From: Panulirus ornatus
Lineage: Eukaryota > Arthropoda > Malacostraca > Decapoda > Palinuridae
Length of the DNA stretch: 64,000 nucleotides
Direction of reading: 5' to 3'
NCBI RefSeq assembly: GCF_036320965.1
Contig: NC_092235.1
Coordinates: 28,335,976-28,399,975 of the forward strand
Position 1 is the first letter of the stretch. Each line of letters begins with the position of its first letter. A model generated the notes under the pieces. It did no database searches and was not told where the DNA came from. It saw only the letters and a list, made by a program, of their open reading frames with translations. Of this stretch, positions 54,843 through 64,000 are shown one piece after another. The translations under genes and the position numbers were made by a program.

Positions 54843-57800
54843 CTGTGAAAAATACGCTATTAGTAAAAAAAAAAAGTTATCATGGCAATATTTTAAAGTT
54901 TGATACACAACAAAATACCTTCCTGAGTATGAGATAGAAAGTTAATTCTTTCATGAATACTGTTAAGATACCCTGCAATGAATTAAAATAAGATGAATGA
55001 ATCTGAGTACTATACATACATTAACTATTTCCATACTCATATGTACATTAATCAAAATGGAAAAGTTTAGTAATTTCCTGATTTCCTTAAAAATATCTCA
55101 CAGTTTGGACTCAAAATACAACAGTTCCCATCCTTTCCCTGTTTCACACCTTTCCCCAGTGAGCTGCATCTGTTATCTCTTCAAGGAGTATAAGGCTCTT
55201 TGAGACACATGACTGAAAAGATTCAAAAGAGTGTAATATGATGTTCTGTTGGTGAACTTTGTTTTCTCCTATTTGCTGTTAATGAATCCTTCCAGCAATG
55301 GTTCCTCACCAAACTATGAATGCACAGACAAGACACACAGTGAAATAGTTATTTTCCAAGACAAATGATTCATGAAAACCCCAGAAAGAGGACAGTGAGA
55401 TGTGTCACCATCTATCTATCTATCTCTGACACGTGTACCCTCCCGAAAGTCCCTTAAGGGGGTGGCCATGGCAAAAGAGTCTCCATAAATGGTAAACTCC
55501 AATTGCTGCTTCTTAGCCTTTAGTGCTTCATATAAGCTTAACAGGACACTGGCAGAGGGCAACTCTAGTGCAGTTCCAAACTACTACTACTACTACTACT
55601 ACTACCTAATGTGTCTATGAAATTTCCAATTTAATACTTCTAATTAATGCTACTTTTATCCAATGTTTCTACCTAATGTTCCTACCCCCTACATCTATCT
55701 ATTGCACATACCATTCTGCCATAAAGTAGGGCTGGTGCATAGAGTTCCATGCCAGAAAATATAGTTACAAAGAATGTTGGGTTATGTCTGTCTCTCAGAT
55801 ATGTCACATACACAAGTTATATAGTATACATTTCACCACAAAAGGGAATGGAATTCTTAGTGTTTAAGTAAGTGAGAGTTGAAGAGACAGTAGAAGTGAG
55901 AGCAATGGGATGGATTAGAACAGTCTCCTTTCTTAGGGATGGGCTGCACCAATGCAAGCTCCTAAGAGGGGAGAATTTGGATTCTGAGATAAAGATGAAA
56001 CAGGCAAACAAGGGACAGAGCTAGTTCAGAAATATACTCCTTGAGAATAAGAAGAGGTATGATATGTGGACCATATACCTTTCCCACTTGTAGTTGGGAG
56101 TCCATCATATCCCTGCTACTGGTTATAGCGCAGCTTAAGCTATCAGAGTTCCATTCACAGTAGTCGTGAAGTTATATGATAATAATAATCCAATAAATGA
56201 TTATTTGTATTTTCTATTTATAACTGTAGACCTAACCAGAGTGACCTTATAATTCGAACGCATCTATGCTCGAGTTCAGGTATTCTGCCACTCCAGTGCA
56301 TTGTACAATATGTTAGGAGCAACAGTAACCAAATGGACAAAATATTTGTTCTTAAATATATTAAGACACGCTGCTTTTTGATTTTGATATAAAGAATAGA
56401 TGTGTTGATGAAACCTTGCAGAATGTGATGAAAGGATATACTCTGATAAAACCTAATAGAATGTAATGAATGGGTATGTTCTGATATACTTGTAGATTGT
56501 AAGGAATGCATATATTCTGATATAGCCTTCTAGAGTGTGAGATTGGATATGTTCTCGTATAATCTTGTAGAATGTAATGAATGGATGTGTTCTGACATAT
56601 CCTTGAAAAAATTCCATGTACAATGACATACAACAAAACGTTCAACTGTGATGTGGGTTATCTGTTAAAAGTGAAAAGAAATAAAAGAATGGAAATGGGA
56701 CAACACCTCACTGTGATGACTCTGACAGAAAAGAATTCAAACCAACCTGCAAGGATCCCAGGCTGGGCAAAGATGGAAACCTGGCGGTCATCTGTCTTAG
56801 CAGTGTGGATCTGAATGGGACTGTCCATGTCGCGGCTGTCAGTGTGGGTTGGGGGTGGTGTGGTAGGTGGGTGCTCTTCCAAAGTAGGTTGCTCTTCAAC
56901 AATAATCTGTTGGAATCAATACATGTCAGCAGCAAGAAATGTATATCTTACTCATTTTGGATCTGCCAATACAATGGACTGAAAGCATACACAGCTAAGC
57001 CACTTTCATTAGTGACTTGCTGACCAAGACAAATTCACTGTAAGAAGCCTTCATGGATATTCATGCAAAAATTCACATAGACAACAAAGAATTAGAAATA
57101 ATGGCCTATAATGGACTGATAGAATAGGAAGAATATTTAAGAGAGAGCTGTAGGTTAAAACTCATATATAACCACAAATTAACTTGAAATCTTCAAATGG
57201 TCATACATTAATCAAAATGGGTAAACTAGTTCATATGCCATCCAAAGCAAATTCAGTTTACACAACAAACAAGTAATATAACCTATACAGACAGTAGAGC
57301 CTCGGTGCTTTCAGTCTCTCCCATTAGTTTTGATTTTTGACAAGAATTTAAGAAGGATGAGAATAATCTTCAAATGTTTTCTAATTTACCAATTTAACCC
57401 TTTGAAAGTGATATGTTGCAGGCAATAGTAGTGTAATCTAGACAGCATAAGTCCCCTGAAGTAGTGAGATGAGGTTTTCCTTCTTGTTTTGAAGGTTCTC
57501 ATAAAGTTTAGTTCTTTAAATCCTCCATAAGAAAGCAGGTAAGCATAAAGACCTTCACCCAGAAATAAACCCTCAGAGGCCAAATGAAAGACATGATTTA
57601 CATCTTTTTGAAATTACTCTATGCTGTCTACATATGAATTCTCGAAATTTGGAGTAAAAGAACGTTCCAACACCCATATATTTATGACCACTTTTAGAAG
57701 AACAAAGATAATATAACTTTCTTTAACATTCCACAAAGAAAAATGATAAATCTCCGTACTTTAGGGGAAATTCTAAGAGGATTCTTGAGATGTTAATTTT

Positions 57801-58137
57801 CAGTAAAATTGTGTCATGGTTTTCCGTTAAATTACCCGTTTTCTTTAAATTCCAGTCCAATTTTCGAGTTAATTATTGTGGTAGAATATGAACAGGTATT
57901 ACATATTACTACCAAGTGTTACAGTAGATGACTACTGTACAATGTCATCATCAGAGTGTTAGTAATGATGCGTCATTATACTGTACATCCCGTCAGCATG
58001 AACCTTGCCACTAACATGCGTACCAGTAGTCACCACCCCAGCTGACCCTCAACTAACCTCTTCAATAACCTTGATGACCTCGGGCTTGCCTTCCTCCTCC
58101 CTGATGTCCGTGTCGTCGTCTCTCCCGTCGATGAACA
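54676..58137 (-). CDS. Sdc: Syndecan, C-terminal part (three exons; 5' exons not found)
   Basis: Three minus-strand exons join in phase (58058-58137, 56747-56906, 54676-54842). They give an acidic ectodomain segment (FIDGRDDDTDIREEEGKPEV), a Pro/Thr-rich spacer (HPPTTPPPTHTDSRD), the membrane-proximal QVSIFAQPGILAAFIGGAVV, a transmembrane helix (GLLCAILLVMFIVY) and a tail. The tail has the C1 motif RMRKKDEGSY, a variable region PLDEPKRMPLTSSYSPNDK and the C2 end EIYA. This is the syndecan signature: a cell-surface heparan sulfate proteoglycan that binds matrix and growth factors and links to PDZ and cytoskeletal proteins (family knowledge). The first exon in the window needs a phase-1 upstream exon. 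The signal peptide and SGSG glycosaminoglycan sites must lie upstream and were not identified. The C2 end is EIYA where most syndecans have EFYA. Confidence 0.93.
54843..56746 (-). other. Syndecan intron before the last exon
   Basis: 1.9 kb, GT-AG. Contains short (CTAT)n and (CTA)n tracts at 55.41 and 55.58 kb and the tandem repeat at 56.41 kb. Confidence 0.8.
56413..56612. repeat. Degenerate tandem repeat, about 40-bp unit, five copies
   Basis: Variants of CTTGTAGAATGTAATGAATG plus GRTATRTTCTGATATA. Confidence 0.75.
56747..56906 (-). CDS. Sdc: Syndecan exon (Pro/Thr spacer and FAQPGILA)
   Basis: The acceptor TTCCAACAG precedes ATT ATT GTT. Encodes IIVEEQPTLEEHPPTTPPPT, HTDSRDMDSPIQIHTAKTDD and RQVSIFAQPGILA, then one base. 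The donor is GTTGGT. FAQPGILA directly before the membrane is characteristic of syndecans. Confidence 0.93.
56907..58057 (-). other. Syndecan intron
   Basis: 1.15 kb, AT-rich, GT-AG. Nothing else recognised. Confidence 0.8.
58058..58137 (-). CDS. Sdc: Syndecan exon (acidic ectodomain)
   Basis: The acceptor TTTTTATTGCAG precedes TG-TTC-ATC; 26 full codons FIDGRDDDTDIREEEGKPEV IKVIEE; donor GAG|GTTAGT, phase 0. Strongly acidic, as expected next to glycosaminoglycan attachment regions. By itself it would not identify the gene; its phase and position do. Confidence 0.8.
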
Positions 58138-58156
58138 CTGCAATAAAAACATATGT

Positions 58157-58292
58157 CAGAGCAACATTCCTAGTTATTTATATACGTTCCACAGAGTTTC
58201 CTCTAGTTATTCATAAAACATACGTTCCACAGACATTCGTTGTTTTTTTTTATATAACATACGTTCCACAACTCTTCGTTATTCATATAACA
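58157..58292. repeat. Degenerate tandem repeat, about 48-bp unit
   Basis: Three diverged copies around ATACGTTCCACAGA and TCNTAGTTATTCATATAA. Confidence 0.65.
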
Positions 58293-58734
58293 AGTTGGCA
58301 CCTACAGTATAATAACCAAACATAAACCTAACTGTGGTGTCATTTGGATTTGCACATCATATCGAGAAGTACGTTAACCCTTCAAACACGACGCCATTAC
58401 CCTTGGGTAGTAAAGATATCAAGATAGGCCATCATACCCAAGTTTCGTACCGTCGTGATCGAGTAGTTAATAATGAATGAAGTCTTCACTTTTCACAGCA
58501 GCTTCAAGGTGATGTGTACACCACGTACATTCACATAAACACAATGTCAGGTAAATCATAATACTACCGCTTCCTAAAAGCAAAAATGTAAAATGAAGAC
58601 ACGGTTGCCGTGATACAGTAAAATCACAACAAATGAAATTGTCGGTCACAAAGAGTGAAGGTTTTTGGTCAATCTAATGAAAGATGTTAGGATAAGTGGC
58701 TATTTTTTCTTTTACTAGAGACATACACACGTAT

Positions 58735-58920
58735 ACATACGCTAGCTATTTCCTGCCTGAGAGGAGCACCAGGAACAGATGATCATTGGGCCTTTGAGGA
58801 AAATTTCTCCTTTGGCTACTTTTTGTCAACCTCCCCCTCATCCCCCTTGCTTTGTAGAGTTAATACAGGAGGGAAGCATTATCAGTTTTCCACTCCCGGA
58901 CCCTTCGTTGCAGAATTGTT
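58735..58920 (+). repeat. Diverged copy of the 38.9-kb repeat module
   Basis: GCTATTTCCTGCCTGAGAGG, AGCACCAGGAACAGA, TTGGGCCTTTGAGGAAAATT, and GAGGGAAGCATTATCAG with CCACTCCCGGACCCTT follow the module's order. It lies upstream of the first syndecan exon seen. Confidence 0.55.
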
Positions 58921-59585
58921 ATCCCTAATCCATGAGACTCACATCAGCGATGGGCCTCACTGGGATTACCTTAAGATCGCAGGTAATTATACTTTCACAA
59001 ATATAACCAACTAATATGACTGTGTGTGTGTAAGCCTTCCACTTAATACTTATTAGAACATGAAACAGCCGATGTTCACAGTACTGGAAAGTAAAACAAA
59101 CAAGAGTATAAAAAATTGCAAGTAATGATATCAATGAAAACAATACATAATTCCTTCTGATAATAATCACAATAATGAATGATAATAAATACCGTAATGA
59201 ACAGAGTAAAGAATAATCCTTGGTCTGTGGTCTATGTACTTTAAAATGGAACCAACCTACTTTTCGTCCTTTGTTCACATGGAACGAATTCTGGCCTCAC
59301 GACTATCATCTATTGATTCCCATTATCTGCAACATACGCAGTTCCAAGTGTCTGGGAGTACAACATGGTACACAACGAAAACCAAACCCTTCCCTCAGCT
59401 AAGTTTCACAATGTTACTAATCCCTACACCCTGACTAGTGCCAATGCTGCATACTTAATGGTCTCCACCATGTATTGTTCTCGTGAGCTGCAGGCAACCT
59501 CTGGTATGCGCATAAAAAAGACGGCGCCGTCCTATCAAATTTCACTAAAATACGTCACAACCAGATCCCTCAGACCAGTGTATAA

Positions 59586-59890
59586 TCATAAGCTTATGTC
59601 CACTCCACTGACGCCAATACGTCGCCCCCTATAGACACTGCACCAATTCACACTATCCCGTGCACGCCTTGCACCGTCCTGCGTGTTCAGGCCCAAAGTA
59701 ATCAAAATCCTTTTCACTCTATTCTTCCATCCCCCACTCGGCCTCCCCAGTATTGTCTCCTCCACCTCTGACCCCATGTGGTCTTCGGGGGTCGTCTACC
59801 ACACCCAGGGCTCTTGCTCAAATACGTTGTATCCTCACTGATCTTGTACTACATATGTCCAAGACATTGCAGCTCTCTCTCTTCAGCTCT
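59586..59890 (-). pseudogene. RTE-like LINE C-terminal fragment
   Basis: The minus-strand frame reads GSEVEETILGRPSGGWKNRV, KRILITLGLNTQDGARRARD and SVNWCSVYRGRR, matching the end of the 33.4-kb reading frame at moderate identity. Its upstream end stops at a (TA)n tract (59897-59954). Confidence 0.7.
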
Positions 59891-59895
59891 CTCGG

Positions 59896-59896
<1 letters not shown>

Positions 59897-59954
<58 letters not shown>
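59897..59954. repeat. (TA)n microsatellite
   Basis: About 29 TA units, next to the end of a LINE fragment. Confidence 0.95.
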
Positions 59955-59957
<3 letters not shown>

Positions 59958-60140
59958 GTATTTAATACAGAGAACCATTAGAACAGTGTGACCTGTCTTC
60001 AGTGAATCATTCTTGCATGTCTCCCCCTACGGGTGTACGGCGGGAGTGGTGGGTACGAGGGGCTACCGGTATGTCTGTTGCACGTTTAAAGCTTGACCTG
60101 CAGCAGGAGGGAGGAGCAGCATAGGGTTGTTACATAGGGT

Positions 60141-60258
60141 CCAATGTGACGTCATCCGAAATCTTCCTGACTGGTCCATCCTTGACGTCATCTCCCTCAG
60201 TCTTTGTGATTGGTGGCAGCTTTAGCCTATGGAAGGCTGGTTCTGGAAGCTTCCCGAA
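60141..60258. promoter_or_regulatory. Cluster of CCAAT boxes, two CREs and a heat-shock element
   Basis: In 118 bp: CCAAT at 60141-60145; TGACGTCA at 60147-60154; TGACGTCA at 60183-60190; ATTGG (reverse CCAAT) at 60209-60213; and TTCtgGAAgcTTCccGAA at 60241-60258, four perfect alternating HSF units. It lies in the presumed first intron of syndecan. No TATA box or transcript start is clear on either strand, so direction is open. Confidence 0.6.
60241..60258. promoter_or_regulatory. Perfect four-unit heat-shock element
   Basis: TTCTGGAAGCTTCCCGAA fits nTTCnnGAAnnTTCnnGAAn with no mismatch in the 12 defining bases. HSF trimers bind such arrays (established). Confidence 0.6.
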
Positions 60259-61005
60259 GCTACGCGTGCCGGGCCCTCCCTCCGGCACACGTTCACATCT
60301 GCACCACCCAGAATTGTTTTTCCTCGCAATAGCGAGAGAGAATAAGGCCTATTTTGTACAATTTTTGGATATCAATTTTACATTGTTACACCTAACGTAA
60401 TGCGACCTAAATTTAACCACGTATCTAACCTTTCACGATATTGGAGGAGGCCTTCCTTGAATACCAAGGCCACACAGGGAATATTGAATATCATCGTCTC
60501 GATACTTTAACGCTGCTGTGATTTCAGAGTAATGGTGACACTCAAAATTCGTAGCTTTTAAATTCATTTTAATATATTTAAGGTCCGTGAGTTATTTATA
60601 CTACTGAATGGCCTGTTGCTCTTTGCATTCCTGCCATTTGTAGAATACGTCAACCGGAAAACAAAACAATATAACTACAAGAACGTATTTTTTCCCAGTA
60701 CACGTAACAGGGAAGATAAGTTCAAGGGTGAGCGCACTGGAGCCAACCTGTGTACATGAGAACTGAACTCCACTTAACAGTCAGAGAGGCAGTTCTCAAC
60801 ACCCAGTGTGCTGTACGTTCCTCTGGCCAAGGTTTACAACATGCTAATAAAAAGGACTGATGTTACATCCGTCTCTTGTGGTAGCTACGTACGTACGTAC
60901 CATGACCAAAGATGGCGCACTGCTTTCTGTCTAGTAAACAATGAACGGGTCGTCCCCGAGGATGTGTACCGTCTGTGGAACGCGTTCTCTTCTCTCATTA
61001 GCTAA

Positions 61006-61125
61006 GACGTCAACCTCCGACCACGTCAACCTCTAACCAGATGTCAACCTCCGACCAGACGTCAACCTCCGACCAGACGTCAACCTCCGACCAGACGTCA
61101 ACCTCAGACCACGTCAACCTCCAAC
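61006..61125. repeat. 18-bp tandem repeat, about six copies
   Basis: ACGTCAACCTCCGACCAG units, with shorter 13-14-bp variants at the ends. Confidence 0.85.
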
Positions 61126-61938
61126 CAGTCTCCCATCAATATCTTATCAATGTTCATTTCCCTCCTTTGAAAGGCGCCACCAACTGCAATGTCCTTTTCC
61201 AGGGAATTCATCCCAATATGCACAGTGCCGCTGCTTTTTAATTTGGAAATAATACGTGTTTATAAACTTTCATTAACACTAATAGGAAATTCATTTGTCA
61301 AAGAATGAATCATAGATTTTTCTACTACTACGTGTGTCGAGGACTTGTGTCAATAGAGAAGCCTTCATTGTAAACAGATGTGAATCTTAACAAGTTCTCG
61401 CCTGGCTCTCATACCACCACTTTAATGCAGTATACTGTTATAATATCATCAACCAATCATACCTTGGTTATTGTATTCTAAACAGTGGGCAAGTAGGGTG
61501 TCATAACCCTTAAGTAACTGCAACGTAAGATATTCCACCTGGAACGGGCAACTGTCTGTTCGATAGTTCTTTATACCGGCTGCACAGCCGTGTCCGATAC
61601 CGTATGCAGTAACTGCTTCCTCTATCATACGTACCAATAGCTTGTTATGCTATCGTGACCAAGAGCTGATTGCTTTAACCGCTGCTTGCTATGCCCAGCT
61701 ATCTTATCTAAATGAACTTGTGATGTTACAGCAGGCGAGGGTTATCTTACTCCCGCCCTCAGCAATCCTACATCTCCCGTACTCGCATCCTACAAGGTCC
61801 TGTGACCGTGATACCCTCCACCATCTTTGAGCGACTCCTGTACTGAGGTATGATATCCTTCCCTCAAACGCATTAGGCTATGTTATCCTCATCATCTCCA
61901 ACCGAGTCGCCACCACTACTGCAGATAATATGCTAGGC

Positions 61939-61977
61939 TATAATACCCCAGAACGTCAGCTGGGCTGGGGTATTATA
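61939..61977. repeat. Perfect 13-bp inverted repeat
   Basis: TATAATACCCCAG (61939-61951) and CTGGGGTATTATA (61965-61977) are exact reverse complements with a 13-nt loop, AACGTCAGCTGGG. Confidence 0.75.
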
Positions 61978-62186
61978 ATCCTGAAACGCTGCTAATTTCC
62001 CGCACGACAGAAGGAGGCTTGGAACACACCCAACACCGCGGCACAAATGGTGGTCTCCGCATTTTGTGTTGTGTCGCCTGCCACTCATGGTTAGCGGAGA
62101 CTCCCACCCACACCACACCGTGACCCACGGATCATACATCCAACCTACCTTAACAAACGCACACACACTTGCTGATCTTAACTTAC

Positions 62187-62247
62187 AAAACAAAGAGAAG
62201 AAATGAATCTAGGCGTTAAAGATAGAAAGATTTAACGCTGCTGAACT
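62187..62247 (-). other. Candidate noncoding first exon of syndecan
   Basis: On the minus strand GGCGTCAGTTCAGCAGC contains a perfect arthropod initiator TCAGTT (A at 62247). After 61 nt without an ATG comes a perfect donor TTTT|GTAAGT at 62186. The orientation and distance (about 4 kb upstream of the first syndecan exon seen) fit a 5' untranslated exon. Nothing ties it to syndecan except position. Confidence 0.3.
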
Positions 62248-62249
62248 GA

Positions 62250-63094
62250 CGCCTTTAAGCGGGCGGTAGAGTGAGCGAGCCAGTCAGCAGCAGCAGTTCG
62301 CATGCACGGTATAGAGACGCGGGAAATATAAGTATGGCAAGTTACTGATGGGATAGCATACACAAACATCCGTAAACACAACTACTACACATATTTACAC
62401 ATACACATGTAAAGAAAACATAGATCTAGCAACATACGTTCCTGTGGGCAATGTAAATAAATACATATACAGCCATAAACGTCCGAAGGCGAGCAGTGTT
62501 GCCATCATGGTGGTTCCTGGCGTCCTCACTTGATCAACCCGACGTTACAAGTTGGTGTCTCACTCACAACACAAGCGTTACCACTGTCACCGGTAATATG
62601 ATTCACCATACACACACTCTCTTAACATATTCGTCATACTCATCGTCCAAACATAATCACAGTATCCACATAATGCGTCCCTCAACACACATTTCCCACA
62701 CTCTTACATACAACACACACCGCTCGTGATGACGTGTGGGGTTTGGTGGACGTACGAAGGTGTGGAACAAACAGGCCAGATATGTGCTATGATGGGGGCC
62801 TATGTCCTTAAATTTCAGCTCTCCTACCCCTCCCTCCCACGACACACACTCACCCCTACACAGTCATCCACCCCGCCCCGCTGCTACTGCAGGTTACACA
62901 AAACCATACCATACCACCTCCTTTCCACCCAACACCTTCCTAATATTAACATACACAGGTTAACTTAGGGACCCATCTGGCTCACATGGTTCACTACAGC
63001 TTTACTAGACAAACTTGTACATTACTTAACATTTCTACGTATAAAGAGGCAGAGGAAATGTATATAACAATGGCCATTATATCATTCCTTTGAA

Positions 63095-63095
<1 letters not shown>
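62250..63095. other. Right-hand flank, no gene recognised
   Basis: CA- and CCT-rich low-complexity stretches. On the minus strand CCACCATGATGG at about 62.50 kb is a good start-codon context, but no convincing donor follows. Confidence 0.5.

Positions 63096-63145
<50 letters not shown>
63096..63145. repeat. (AAT)n microsatellite
   Basis: About 16 triplets. Confidence 0.95.
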
Positions 63146-63238
63146 GAATACGAAAGTAAATCTGAATCCTTTTCTATACATTCTAGGGTAAACAAGTTAC
63201 ACGTTAGGCCCACATGTAAACAAAGCAAGCAAACAATA

Positions 63239-63385
63239 ATGAAGCAATTTCATGATACTTAATAAACATCAGATAAACAATTTAATGATACTTGATAATC
63301 ATAAGATAATCAATTTCATGATACTTGATAAACACCAGATAAGTAATTTTATGATACATGATAAACATCAGATAAACAATCATTT
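63239..63385. repeat. Tandem repeat, about 33-bp unit, four to five copies
   Basis: CAGATAAACAATTTCATGAT plus ACTTGATAAACAT with small changes. Confidence 0.85.
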
Positions 63386-63527
63386 ATCCAGGGAAAATGT
63401 TCATGTATACGTCATGTAAACTAAAAGTTAAGATATGAAATATGCCATAATGAAACCCATGGTAAACTACACGTAATATTAAGGAAATGCTCAAGGTTAC
63501 CTACATATACACTTTGGTAAACTAGGG

Positions 63528-64000
63528 AAGGCACCAGGACACTGGTGACCCAGGGGACGACCAGGGGAGGCACCAGGACACTGGTGACCCAGGGGACGAC
63601 CAGGGGAGGCACCAGGACACTGGTGACCCAGGGGACGACCAGGGGAGGCACCAGGACACTGGTGTCCCAGGGGACGACCAGGGGAGGCACCAGGACACTG
63701 GTGACCCAGGGGACGACCAGGGGAGGCACCAGGACACTGGTAACCCAGGGGACGACCAGGGGAGGCACCAGGACACTGGTGACCCAGGGGACGACCAGGG
63801 GAGGCACCAGGACACTGGTGTCCCAGGGGACGACCAGGGGAGGCACCAGGACACTGGTAACCCAGGGGACGACCAGGGGAGGCACCAGGACACTGGTGAC
63901 CCAGGGGACGACCAGGGGAGGCACCAGGACACTGGTGTCCCAGGGGACGACCAGGGGAGGCACCAGGACACTGGTGACCCAGGGGACGACCAGGGGAGGC
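63528..64000. repeat. 39-bp minisatellite running off the right edge
   Basis: About 12 units of CCAGGACACTGGTGACCCAG plus GGGACGACCAGGGGAGGCA, differing almost only at one dinucleotide (GTGACC, GTGTCC, GTAACC). The unit length is a multiple of three, so long repetitive frames stay open. Confidence 0.97.

Larger units (their letters stand above)
58138..62186 (-). other. Sequence upstream of the first syndecan exon seen
   Basis: Presumed 5' intron sequence. Holds a repeat-module copy, a LINE fragment, (TA)n, the heat-shock/CRE cluster, an 18-bp tandem repeat and a perfect hairpin. The exon(s) with signal peptide and glycosaminoglycan sites were searched for here and not found. Confidence 0.5.

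Noticed and set aside
58880..58915. Minus-strand GSGSG-like codons resembling a syndecan glycosaminoglycan site
   Set aside because: The segment is part of a diverged copy of the 38.9-kb repeat module and has no convincing acceptor or donor.
60110..60175. Minus-strand MLLLPPAA followed by GTCAAG as a syndecan signal-peptide exon
   Set aside because: The phase would fit the next exon, but the hydrophobic stretch is too short, the donor is poor, and it overlaps the CRE/CCAAT cluster.
62390..62505. Minus-strand MMATLLAFGRLWLYMYL in a strong start context
   Set aside because: Signal-peptide-like, but no good donor with the phase needed by the syndecan exon; kept only as a remark.
63421..63971. 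180-residue repetitive frame on the minus strand
   Set aside because: Produced by the 39-bp minisatellite; two overlapping frames are equally open.

Overview
The window looks like nuclear DNA of an arthropod, most likely a decapod crustacean (inference). It has small coding exons with GT-AG introns of 0.1 to over 15 kb. It is also very rich in long (TA)n, (GA)n, (GT)n and (AAT)n tracts, decayed non-LTR retrotransposons and tRNA-derived SINE-like repeats. Only three protein-coding genes can be supported, and all were assembled by joining exons with matching phase.

Gene 1 (minus strand, 44284 down to 805, running off the left edge) is an LMBR1/LIMR-family multipass membrane protein. Its six exons (44183-44284, 28558-28691, 17343-17482, 16675-16778, 13830-13959, 805-876) give about 227 residues of its N-terminal half. 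Gene 2 (plus strand, 4931-11103) lies entirely inside the fifth LMBR1 intron, in antisense. It has five coding exons and a complete 544-residue reading frame for a type II membrane protein with a glycosyltransferase-like C-terminal domain, of a family I cannot name. Its second intron carries a decayed LINE endonuclease, so the locus is nested three deep. Gene 3 (minus strand, 58137 down to 54676) is the C-terminal half of syndecan: acidic ectodomain, membrane-proximal segment, transmembrane helix and C1/V/C2 tail. Its 5' coding exon(s) with signal peptide and glycosaminoglycan sites were not found. A possible noncoding first exon is at 62187-62247.

Layout: 1-44.2 kb is LMBR1 exons and introns with the nested gene and many repeats. 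44.3-54.7 kb has no recognised host gene but holds two retroelement pieces. 54.7-58.1 kb is syndecan. 58.1-62.2 kb is its presumed first intron, with a perfect four-unit heat-shock element, two CRE palindromes and CCAAT boxes near 60.14-60.26 kb. 62.2-64 kb is simple sequence ending in a 39-bp minisatellite that runs off the right edge.

Mobile DNA: an RTE-like LINE family is seen as endonuclease (8.1-9.1 kb), reverse transcriptase (48.0-48.9 kb) and C-terminal/3' regions (33.4-34.5, 42.1-42.9, 49.6-49.8 and 59.6-59.9 kb). A second LINE lineage is seen at 32.5 and 38.4 kb. Several long (TA)n tracts sit exactly at the edges of these pieces. The three host genes show no sign of acting in one pathway beyond all encoding membrane proteins. 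LMBR1 and syndecan are read in the same direction.
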